Part shown: positions 10,324 through 20,862 of the stretch, piece by piece
Layout of the letters: each line of letters starts with the position of its first letter
Numbering within the stretch: position 1 is the first letter of the stretch
NCBI GenBank assembly: GCA_002197995.1
Contig: NGZR01000003.1
Span: 3,782,001-3,846,000 of the forward strand
DNA from: Gaeumannomyces sp. JS-464
Taxonomy: Eukaryota > Ascomycota > Sordariomycetes > Magnaporthales > Magnaporthaceae
Direction of reading: 5' to 3'
Length of the DNA stretch: 64,000 bases
Made by a program: the position numbers and the translations under genes
The notes under the pieces: model-generated
The model's database searches: none
What the model saw: only the letters and a program-made list of their open reading frames with translations
Told to the model about the DNA's origin: nothing

Positions 10324-13300
10324 GTTGACAAGCTGGACCGAGGATACTCCACTGGACAAGATGCTGTTGATGTGATGATACTGTGAAGGTTACAAGAAGA
10401 CAGGATGGAGTGGGGTGGCAGGTGATGGTCCAAGGAGCAGAGGAAACCCGGCGTGATGTGGCGAGGGCAGCCAGTTCAGATATTGAAGGCCTCTGGGGTG
10501 GGTGGAGTTTTTGTTGTAGAGTACGTGACGAGGAATGAAGAGGAGGCTGGGCTATATGCCAGCCGTGCAACTGAAAAGAAAAAAAAGGCAAGTGGACTGT
10601 TGGTGGTTCCGGGGTGGTAATAGAAGGGTGTGGCATTACCGGAAACGGGAAGCAGAAAGAATTTGCTCGAGGTTTAGTGGGGAAGCGAAGGTTGGAGGCG
10701 GCCGTGGTTCGTCTATAATTACCGGTCAACTTCCTAGAGATGCAGGCGAAAATATCTTAGCTGGGGATAGATACAGATCTATGGTCTTCAGTCTGCACGC
10801 CCAGAAACAAAAAACAGCATTGTTCGATCTGGTACCTTAGGACCAGTACCTAGGGCGGTGATGTGCTCGTAATTGGGTTGCGCCGACAGGCGCATGCCAC
10901 GACAATGTTTGTCAGAGCTATGATAATCGTGCTATTGTATTGGCCAACTCCTTGATAGGGACCTAGTTTGTCTCAATAGGCAGCAGCCGACCAGACTCGC
11001 AAACTCATATTTTCCAGTACCACCACGAAGAAGTCCACCCAAACTGCGTTCGGTCGGTTGAATTCAATGCCTCAGAAACAAGAGACTTTCATGATTAGGG
11101 TGGACACGTTCCAGTCCGCCTAAGACCCATGGGTCTGTCGACGTTAGCAAGCCAACGACGAGCAAAGACCTCAACAAAGAGCTTGAATGATAGATGTGTT
11201 TGACTCTTGAAATGAAAACTATACTCAATTGACAAAGGGTTTTGATTCGCGCGAAACTGATATGGAGAATATTCCAATGTGATGTAGGCTGGGGGTGCTG
11301 TTCCCTCGGATTCCCGCCAGCCTTGGTGATTTTAACAATTTAAAATTCCATTTTTGTTAACTTTTGCAAAATATATGCTTTTTAAAAATTTCGAAAAAAC
11401 CGGCGGTTTTTAAATTAGTATGGGAAAAACCAAAAAACCCTTCAGTATTGAACACGCCCGTATTTAGCATTGTTGTTCTAAGCACTTCGAGAGCCGTTTT
11501 GTTTCTCTCGGGATGAGATAGGAGGAGCTTCTGCTTCTGATATATACGCTCGTGCACCGGGGTCACTTGAAGGCTTCTCCCCCAATACTCCCGCAGTGCT
11601 GTAGTACTACCGGCCATGTGGAATCCTTAGCAAGCCTCCATTATTTGGCCTTGACTCTCGCGATGCAGCACCTAGAGTTAACACCTCTTAATCCTCATGC
11701 AACAGGGCGAGAGAAAGAATGCTATGGATAGATACTACAGAAATTCTTTGTTCCTCATAAATCTACGGCTAGTTATTTGTTCAGATATCCAACTCTTGGT
11801 ACTCGCTGCCAAAGACTGCCCAAGTAGTGGCAGAAGAGCTGTGTGCACATCACTGCTTGGCTTGCCAGGCAAGCATCCATCCCGCAGGGCACATCGCGGG
11901 GGGCCTGAGTAAAAATCGATCCGTTAATAACAGCCAACCTACAATGATTCCTTCTCCCCGCAGCCAAAGTTGAGGCAACAGTGAACCCGGTGTGCACCAT
12001 TCTTTGTCCTGGATTGACACGCCCGGTTCTTTGCCTGTCAAGACTGGGCGAGTCGGTGCTCGCTCTCTGGCGACGATTTCCTGGGGAAGTACCTGGATGC
12101 AAAGACAATGCCTGATGGGGCTGAACCAGAGGCCGCGTCTGACAAAGGGAGTGTATCGGCCGAGCTCTAGTTCTGCGGGCATGGAAGAGGTGAGTGGAGA
12201 CGTGACACATCGTCATAGGCCCTCTCAGGTTCCGCCGACGGTTGACAGTCTCCAGGCGGTAAGCCCTGTCTGGCCTGCCCAAAGTGCTTGGGCCGCCGTA
12301 ATGTGCGTCTGGGATTCTGTCCCGATTTGACCTGGGGCTGTTACATTTCGATGGTGAAATGAGAGGCCGAGAAGACAGCGCTGTAGACGCTGCAGACTAG
12401 AAGAACACGCTAGGTGGCATCGCCGAGGACTTGATCTGTCACACGGCGGTGACCGAGACGGGCCGAAAGAGAAGAGTGGGATCCCAGGTCGTCGGTCTGG
12501 AGTTTGGACTGCGAGCGCACATCTTATCGCTAGTTGCACCGGCGATCACCAGGAGCCACAAAGCGGATTGGGAACGCAGCCAGCCGTAGGTGGCCTGCCA
12601 TCAAGCTGCATGTGGATCTGAATGAGAGTCGGCCGTTGTCGGTGGCACCTGTCACCGTAACATTGGGGTTGATTGCGGCAGATTTGCCCAGGAGATGCTG
12701 GGGAACACGGAAGCGAGCCATGCTATGGACGCGGGCGCAGGCCAATGGAAGACGCAGCATGGCAAGCTGGGCGATCAATCGCCACCCAGTGCTGATTGCG
12801 AGATGCCGCCAATAGCAGTAGCACAGCGGCATGGACGGAAAGCAGCATGCAGTCGCCGCATCGGGCTGTCAGCTTCCGGGCATGAACACCCGGGAAAGAG
12901 CGGGGATCAAGCTGCGAAGAGTGAGCGCAGAGTTGATGACGGCCGAAAGACGGCAGCAGCTGATTGACTGCCGGCAGCTGGAAATTTGCTTTTTGCTTTG
13001 CCGTTAACGCGAGTGCGAGGGCAGGTGTGACGGTAGTCCGAGCCGGGGCCAAGGGAATTCGAGAGCACATTGCTCTCGTCGCATGCTGATCCATGATGCG
13101 CTGGTGCCAGCTACATCGACCTCCACGCAAACATGCAGACACGCAGACACGCAGACACGCAGACATTGCGTGCTGGGCACGAGTCCACGTCGTATGTGGT
13201 CGCCCAGATCAGCGCGGCGGTGTGCTGTGGTGCTGTGCTTGTCGTGCGTGCGGTGCAGGTGCAGCTGGGGCCCAGCGAATGCCGTCCTCCACGCCCAGCA

Positions 13301-13766
13301 CCTCAGCAAGCCACTGGCGGCGCTGCAGAGACGGCGCCCGACCCGGCTGCTGGTGCCCGGCCCAGGCCTCTGGTTTGTACGTAACGGAAACCGCTGTGGC
13401 ACCAATGCCGCCTGGATTCGCCCGTGGGCGGAAACGAGGTTCAGGGATGCAGGTGCACCATTGCTGCCACTAAATTGCCATCAGCGGCACCGCGCTTACC
13501 AGAAAGGCACAGACTAACAGCCGCCCCGTCTGCTGGGTCGCTCCTCCCATCTACGGAGTTTCCCGCAGCATTGCGGCCGAGCTTCCTGCTCCTTCGAGTG
13601 GTCTGGCCATCTGGATCGTAGGAATCCCTGTGCTGCTTTCGGTTTTTTCTTTCTTTTTCTCTCGGAATGGCCCCCTTGAAAATTCTCCACGACCGGGCTG
13701 TCCTCCCGTCTCCTTTTTCTGCCTCGTTTGTCTCCCCGTCCGCCACTCCACACAAACTGTCTCAAC
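10324..13766. other. Long intergenic region
   Basis: About 3.4 kb with no gene I can support. A patch at 11330-11480 is AT-rich. The last 150 bases before the transporter start are pyrimidine-rich, as is common in fungal promoters. Confidence 0.5.
13135..13166. repeat. Octanucleotide tandem repeat
   Basis: Four copies of an 8-base unit GCAGACAC lie head to tail; the last copy ends in T instead of C. The tract is intergenic, about 600 bp upstream of the DHA2-type transporter gene. Confidence 0.9.
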
Positions 13767-15821
13767 ATGGGAGCGCAACCGGGTGTCTCTCATACCGGAC
13801 ACGGGGCCGAAGGTGCCGAGGAAAAACCGCCTGGCTCAAGCATGTCGTCCCTGGGCCGTGTTTCTAGCTACGCTGCCGCTGCCGAGAAGCAGGACCACGA
13901 AGAGTCTAACGAGACGTCGACGGGGTCTAATGCCCTGACACCTGCACCCTTTCGAGGGCCAACCAGCTCTGTCGTTAGAACTCCTGATGGACGTGCGCCG
14001 GACGAGGGAGATGATCCTTCCGAGCCCCCGTTGCCCTATTCGAAAGCCAGGTGCATTGGACTGGTGATCACGACATCAGGGGCGGCGTTCCAAAATGTGA
14101 GAAAACGCCCGAGACTCCCGTTGACAATCCGGCAATGCCAGCTGACGTGGTGCCTCCTGGGTTTGCGGAAAAAGATACTATCATTCCAAGCAGCTGTCAT
14201 CATCCTGCCACCCATAGGCCGCGACCTGGGCATCCCAGACGCAAGACTCCAGTGGATTGTCTCCTCATATGCTCTTTCCTTCGGCTGCTTTCTGCTTCTC
14301 TGGGGCCGCATTGCCGACCTGTACGGGAAGAAGCGTGTCTTTGTTCTCGGCTCCGCATGGGTCACCATTACCACGGCTCTTTGTCCCCTGATCAGGAACG
14401 AGATTGGCTTCGACTTATTCAGGGGTCTTCAGGGACTTGTGAGTTGCGCCCTTCTCCACTCGCTCGTTCTGCGTGTACGTGATCTCGATCAGTGACGACT
14501 AACAATCTTAAACCAAAAGGGCGCCGCCGCGAACGTCCCGACCGCCCTCGGCATACTGGGGACAACATTTGCCCCGGGAAAGGCCAAGACATACGCATTC
14601 AGCGCCTACGGTAGGGAGCAATTCCCTCCCCTGCGCCGAAGCCAAGACATCAGCTGACATTCTACTTGAACGTCTCCAGGCGCGGGGGCCCCATTGGGAA
14701 GCATCTTTGGGACCATTATTGCTGGCTTCATCACCACTAGCCTGTCCTGGTCGTGGGTTTTCGGAGTTATGGCTATCATCTCGGGCGTCATAACAGTCGC
14801 TGGAGCACTAATTATCCCCTCCGACAAGGCCGCGGCAAGTCAGTCGCAACCAGAGTCCAAGGCAACGGTCGACTGGATCGGCGCTTTCCTGGTCACCGTT
14901 GGGCTATTTGCCCTCCTCTTTGCCCTTACCGACGGCAATGTTGTGGGATGGGATGCGCCGTGGATCCCAGTTCTTATCATCGTCTCTGTTTCCATGGTTG
15001 TCGCCTTCGTCTACTGGCAGCACCGCCTCGAGTCTCAGGGTAATCGCGCTCCTTTGATGAAGGTGTCGATGTTCCGAAAGAGCAAGAAGTTCAGTGCAGC
15101 CATGATCCTCATGACCTTGTTCTTTTCCTCCTTCAATGGCTTCCTTGTCTACGCTACATACTTCTACCAGAGTTACCAGGGGCTCGGCACCTTTGACACA
15201 ACGCTTCGCTTCCTACCAACAGGTGTTGCTGGTTTGCTGACGGCCTTGGCCGCCTCCCAGCTTCTGCTCTACGTGCCTACCTGGATCATCCTGCTTGCTG
15301 GAAACGCCTGCGTTGCGACAGCGAACCTGATATTCGCTATCCCTACCGACCCGAACACCAGCTATTTCGCCACCGGCATGATAGCCATGTCGCTCAGCGT
15401 TATTGGATCCGACACGACATGGCCCAGTCTTACTCTCTTCACGTCACACTGTTTGCCGCCAGAGGATCAAGCACTCGGCGGCGCGCTTGTCAACGCCGTT
15501 GGCCAAGTCGGTCGCGCTGTTGGGCTTGCGATAGCCACGGCGGTGCAGATGTCGGTCATGGCCCACGGCAGAGGGAAGGGAATCCAGGAAGCCGGGCCGG
15601 TAACGAATGACCAGCCATCCCTGGACGGTCTGCGAGCAGGTTTCTGGTTCAACTTTGCCATCGGGGCTGGCGCGGTTGTGGTCGCTGCCGTGGCATTTCG
15701 CGGTTCAGGCATCATCGGAAAACCCGAGCCGAAGCGTAAAGACGGCCCTATCTCCGCCCGTGATAATAACAGAGCATCCCACGCTACAGCTACAGCATCT
15801 GCAGCCTCACCAAGCGTCTGA
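13767..15821 (+). CDS. MFS transporter, DHA2-like (14-helix type)
   Basis: A drug:H+ antiporter-type facilitator of about 608 aa, probably in the plasma membrane. Exons: 13767-14096, 14175-14438, 14520-14610 and 14680-15821. All introns are GT-AG (69-81 bp) and frames join exactly. A cytosolic N-terminal tail of about 95 residues precedes the first helix. QWIVSSYALSFGCFLLLWGR leads into the loop motif GRIADLYGKKR (MFS motif A). GLQGLGAAANVPTALGILG and APLGSIFGTIIAGF are typical of the fungal group related to aminotriazole-resistance and low-affinity ammonium transporters (family knowledge). Many further hydrophobic segments follow, and the C-terminal tail is Ser/Ala-rich. The substrate cannot be told from sequence. 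No frame breaks. It lies upstream of a tandem-ABM gene on the same strand, with 1.4 kb between them. Confidence 0.88.
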
Positions 15822-17221
15822 GACGGCTCGAGGAAAATGGCGGCAAAATCAGCATCATGTTTAACACATCACTAAAAAAACCAATATTGTGCTTGCTCCT
15901 AAATATTCTAATCCAATAATCATGAACATAGATTCCCTGCAATACATGCAGCCTGGACTACCTAATTACATCACGTTACGGCATTGTCGGTTTCCGGGGC
16001 ATAGATGACGAACCGGCTCACCTTCTAGGCGTCCTGCGTTGATGCTAGCTAGGCTCTTGTCAAAGCCGGCGTGACACCGGCCCCGGAATAGTGCCACTGT
16101 GTCACAGCATTGTCTTAGACACGTGGTGAAGCGTCAAGCGTTGCTACCTCTTTCCACGGGATGGCATGTGGCACCGTGGATTTCCGTGGGAGAGCCGCAA
16201 GCTCGATGATAGTCTTGGCTCTTGGCATATAGCCAAGCTCGAGATAATACCTTAAGCCTAGAAATGGGCTGCCCTGGCTACAGTGAGCTGGGCTGATTCC
16301 CTCTCATGTAATACTTGGTTGCCAGTGTGCTCGGGATAAAAATTTATCTTAACGATCTTCAATAGAGATTAGGCTTGTAAAAACGCTGAATTAGCTGTTC
16401 TTGAAAGATCTTGGCCCGAAATACTGATTACGGGCACCGGCTCCAAAACCAGCGTCAATGCAGAAGATTCTTGGACTTGGCGTGTGATTGGTAGCACCCT
16501 TCCAGCTCTGCTATCGTGACAGATGTAAAAATCCGGGATAGTTCCACCCAGAGAGCTCCTCTGAGACATTTTGGCACCCAAGGGCCAAAGAAGAAAGATG
16601 ATGGCCGGTTATAAGCGTGCATTGTCCGCAGAAGCAGGTGCCACTACATTCGAGCTGGTAATAGTATACACGCCCTGGCTATGCACATCGGAGATGTTTC
16701 ACTGGCGAGACGGACTCTGGCGTGTTGCGGTCGTCGAGTTTCTTTAAACAATATGGGCTACCCACAGTTACCTAGGTGGGTAAGCGGGTAGGTAGGTATG
16801 TAGGTATTCCCCCATAATCCGCCTCGAGGGAGCTAAGCTTCTTGTGACTCATCCCATACGCACCATGGTTCGCAGAGTTTTCTTGGAGACAGCCTCATCG
16901 TAATTCACAGCCACACAAGGATATGCGTTGTCAAGAAAGCTTTAGAACGTATTGAGATGACGTAATCACTTCATCCCCGCTGACGATGGTTGCTTCGGGC
17001 CCACATCAAGCCGCGGGCTTGGGATGGCGCTGCTCGGCCACCGTCGTGTCGCGGATGGATGCTTCTTTCCCCAACGCCCCAAATTCCATGCCTCACATTG
17101 AATCTAGACCCAATAATTAGACAGCCCTTGCGCTGCTCATCCATATCAGTAAACAAATACTCGAGACGACAGCCAAGCTGCCCCAAGACCTGAGCTGGAA
17201 AACGGCGTACGGGAAGAAAGA
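15822..17221. other. Intergenic region
   Basis: 1.4 kb without a gene. It contains a GGTA-rich stretch at about 16770-16805. It should hold the transporter 3' UTR and the promoter of the ABM-fold gene. Confidence 0.5.
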
Positions 17222-18019
17222 ATGCTGGTGCTCGAGATTGCGTGCTTTGGCGTCAAGGCGGGCCTGGACGCCACGGACCCAGCACAGCCGAGGGGAGAAT
17301 CGCCCGCGACGTGCTCACCAAAGCTGTCCGGCAGCCTGGCGCGCACACTGCATACTTGGCGCACAGCATCGAGAATCCCACCCAGGTCTGGCACTTGATG
17401 GGCTGGGACAGCGTCGAAGCCCACCAGACCTGGCGGAGTCACCCGTAAGTCTGGATTAGCCCGGCGCGGGTTAGAGGTTTTTTTTCTATTATCCATTTTT
17501 TTTTTTTTTTTTTTTTTTTTTAACACCGAAGCGGACGCCAGCGAAAACGCCGAGATCAAGCAAGAGATGGAGGTCGCCTTCATCGACCCCTCAGCGGGTC
17601 CCAGCTTCGTCAAGCACGTGGCGGTGGACCCCTTCCCGGTCGAGGTCCTGGACACGGCCAAGGCCGGCGTGGTCGAGCTTTTCGCCGCCTTCTTCCCCGC
17701 GGCCACGACGACCGAGGAAAAGGCCGGGATCTCGGCCGTGTTTGGCGACTTTGCCGCCCAGGCGCTGCCCGCCTCGCCCGACTTTAAAGGTGTGAGCATG
17801 GGCTGGGGCATCGAGAACGACTTCCCGCTGCCCAGCGGCGACGGCGGAGATGCCGGGTTTGCCGCACACTTCGCCTTGATCGGCTGGACTAGCGTTGAGG
17901 GGCACCAAAAGTTTCGCGAGACGGACGCCTTCAAGAACAACATTGGCTCATTGAGGACGCTTCCTGGGCTGGTCAAGATGTCGGTTTGTCATATTAGCTG
18001 CAAGTCCATCAAGGCATAA
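17222..18019 (+). CDS. Tandem ABM/Dabb-fold (ferredoxin-like barrel) protein
   Basis: A protein of about 233 aa with two related halves. The first starts MLVLEIACFGVKAGL and ends in MGWDSVEAHQTWRSHP. The second ends in LIGWTSVEGHQKFRETDAF. This 'GW-S-E-H---F/W' signature is that of small dimeric alpha/beta-barrel proteins (antibiotic biosynthesis monooxygenase and Dabb families). Exons: 17222-17444 and 17542-18019. The intron contains a 26-base T run (17496-17521) and uses the AG at 17540-17541. One base appears missing at a G4 run near 17291; restoring it makes the exons sum to 702 bases. ABM proteins can be cofactor-independent oxygenases, but many have unknown function, so no reaction is assigned. 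Neighbours are two MFS transporters. Confidence 0.7.
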
Positions 18020-18343
18020 GGTGACTTGGTGTTGTCGATGAGCATAGCCTAGGCTACGAGTGAACATCGTCGCTTGAACCGTCCGTCTTGTCGCATGTAA
18101 ACATGGGCTGGCCCTAGCAACGGACGAATGGCGTCGACAGGACTTTGAGGGGAACGAGACGAGATGGAGAGATACGGTGTGTTTACCCAGCGAACTCGCG
18201 TCGGTTTAACAGCCCATGTTATAATTACTGCCATGGAGAAGTACATTAAGAGCCATGACGTTAATCATGATTCGGGCGTTCTATGGTGTTACTGGGATTT
18301 TAAAACCTTCTCAGCAGATCTTTGGCTCTTTTCTTCCCGTCTC
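18020..18343. other. Convergent 3' intergenic region
   Basis: 324 bp between the stop codons of the ABM-fold gene and the MFS transporter gene. It presumably holds both polyadenylation regions. Nothing else was seen. Confidence 0.5.
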
Positions 18344-20086
18344 CTAATCCACTTGCGGCCGCTCTAGTCCTGCCGTAACCTTCTCACCCGAGTGCTCCAC
18401 GTCAACATTTTGCTGCTCGGCTGGGGCAGGCGATTGCTTGTCGGCGCGTGGGTGCCATCCGCCCGCCCAGCCGACCCAACCTTTCTCGCGAGGACCCCTG
18501 GCGAGGCAGGCCAGGATGGCGAAGCCCATGAGCGCCACTAGAACGGCGAAGCGGGGTGGATTAGGAAGGAATGGTCAACTTGTTGGTGCGGCAAGGGTCC
18601 ACGGAGCATGTGGCACGCGGCGGGAATGAACGACAAAAGGTATGGACTTACTACTGCAGCTGCCGCTATATGTCCAACCGCCCAAAGCATACAGCCTATT
18701 TCCGACAGCTGTCCCAGTCAACTGACCACAAAACGAGGCGAGCATGTACGCCGTGTTGAGGCGATTCCTCGCCTTGGGGTCGATACCGTAGATATTCACG
18801 CGCAGGCAGATGTTGGTGGCTTGCATCGAGATATCGTTAAGAAGGGCCTGCACGATTGGCCCCGCGACGGTAAAGGTCCCGGTATAAGTCCCAACGGTCA
18901 CCCCGACGAGGTTGAGCACCACTCCGCCGAGTGCGGGCACTAGGGGTACGAGGCGGTCGAGCACAACCCTGCCAAAGGGAGGCCCCCAAAATATGACAAA
19001 GAGACCGATGAGGCCGAACAGCCCGATTTCCAGGGGCCCAAAGCCGTACGGTGGCGAGGACAGCAGGAAGGAAAGGGTGGTCCAATACGAAGTAAAGACG
19101 GCGCTCATGCAAAAGGCGACGAGGCCGGCCTGGACAAGGGCCGGTTTCGTTACCAACATCACGAAAATGCTCCAAATCATGTGCGGGTAATTCAGCCTCG
19201 CGGTGATTTTGGAGGGGTAGTCCGGCATCCGGAGATACAGGGCAACCAGGAGGGTGTGCTGCAAGCCAAAAGCCACCCAGTAGACGTTGCGCCAGTGGGT
19301 ATAGTTTGCGACGATGCCAGAGAGCACACGGGCAAGCATGACGCCGGAAGAGAAGCCAGCGACCACGATCGAAAGCGCGCTTGCGCGGCGGTGGGGAGGG
19401 GCCAGCTCGCTGACTAGGGGGAGCATCAGCTGAGGGGTGACGGTGGTGAAGCCGCATATAAATGATACGGCCTGGAAAACTGCAAAAGAGGTGGTGAGGC
19501 AAAGGGCGAGCCACTGGGGGTGTTAGCGTACGGGCAACAACCCGAGCCGGCATGGGGGCGCGCTTACAAGTATGGCTGTGAAGCCGATGAGGCCAAGGAT
19601 GAAGGGCCTCCGTTTGAAGAAGTCGCCGAGCGGGCAAAGGAAAAGCAATCCGCCAGCATAGCCAGCCTGCATCAGAGTGGCCACAGAAGATGCGCGCTCG
19701 AAGCTGACACTGAAGGTGTGGGCCATCATGTTGAGCACAGGCTGGTTGTAGTATAGATTGCCCACGGTGATGGCTGCGGCCTGTGCGTGTCAAGATTGCG
19801 GGATTGAGGCGTGCTCTGTCAGTTCAGTCTTGTCCAGTGCTGTCGTGGAATCAATGGGTTGACTAACAGCGGTGAAGAGCATGTTCAATCCCAGCGTGAA
19901 TTCAGGAGGGCTCTCCGGGTCGAACCGGGTCGCCTTTGGGCCTTGGCAGATGGCCGCCCATGCCTTTCCAGAGAGGCTTGATGTCGTGCCATCTCTCGGG
20001 GCTTCTTTGCCGGCCTGGAAAGCACTCGGCCGTCCGGTCACGGTCTGATCTGGGGTTTGGGCGTGTGTTGCCGCATCTTTAAACAT
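18344..20086 (-). CDS. MFS transporter (12-helix, DHA1/YnfM-like)
   Basis: A membrane facilitator of about 495 aa. Exons: 20086-19868, 19780-19568, 19513-18652 and 18537-18344, with four GT-AG-compatible junctions in matching phases. TVGNLYYNQPVLNMMAHTF opens the first helix, and PLGDFFKRRPFILG is the motif-A loop. ELAPPHRRASALSIVVAGFS and MQATNICLRVNIYGIDPKAR match bacterial-origin YnfM-type facilitators that are also found in fungi (family knowledge). The ATG at 20086 is chosen because the open frame extends upstream without an ATG; an additional 5' exon is possible. The C-terminal tail is hydrophilic. No frame break. It converges on the ABM-fold gene, and the Zn2Cys6 regulator lies just upstream on the same strand. 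Confidence 0.8.
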
Positions 20087-20862
20087 CAGAGACTCGGCTG
20101 GCGTTGGAGAGCCGGAGTCAGACTTGCCGGGCGTGGTTGCCGTTCCTTCCAGACCACTCGGCGACGGGCTCTGCCCTGGTCGACCGTCCCAATCCCTGGT
20201 GTTGTCATTTATTCCTGCCGCGACAGGATCTTCGCCGTTTAATTCTTGTGGTCGGGCCAATTGCAATCTGGTCGTCGGCACATAGAGGTATCAAACGAGC
20301 GGCGAGGGAGCACTGTGTGGCTGGGCAGTCGCTCGAATGTAGTCCCTCCAGAGGCAGCTCGGCAGAGGAGGCTCGCAGCTCTGCCAAGGGGCACGGGAAG
20401 CGAAAGGACATGTCCAAAATGCGGAGACTGTAGTCAGCGGCTCCGGCGCCGGAGATGGCCATGGTGGCACCCGTACGGCAGGGCATGGCGACATCGCTGC
20501 CCCCAAGGGAGCACAGGAGAGAGAGACTCCTCGAATCACGAAGGAATTGGGCCCGCACGATTCCGGTTAGCGGGAACACCGACCCGAAGCGCCACCGTTG
20601 AACACTGCTGTGGTGCTGTCATCCGACCTTTTCCCCCCCGAACAGGGGCCTGGCTAGGTAGCTGGAGACTGACATGACCACATCAGACGCCTTCTGATCT
20701 GTGCGAGCACGACATAAATCATGACGACATTTGGGCCGCTAAAAATCAACAAAACCCATCAAATACACACTGTCCAGCACCCGCGGGACCTAACGTCGGC
20801 TGGGCCCCAGGCCCCAGGCTTCAACAAGCACCAATCAACAATCCCCTCGCGCCGCCAGCGCT
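20087..20862. other. Intergenic region between regulator and MFS transporter
   Basis: About 0.8 kb. Its left part (20087-20281) stays open in frame with the transporter but has no ATG, so it may be 5' UTR or a missed coding extension. The rest holds the regulator 3' UTR and the transporter promoter. Confidence 0.4.

Noticed and set aside
13135..13166. Short tandem repeats as a possible CRISPR or satellite
   Set aside because: Only four 8-base units with no spacers; a simple microsatellite in a fungal genome.
17521..17541. Apparent lack of a splice acceptor after the T run, suggesting a non-canonical intron
   Set aside because: Using the AG at 17540-17541 restores a canonical GT-AG intron with correct phase.
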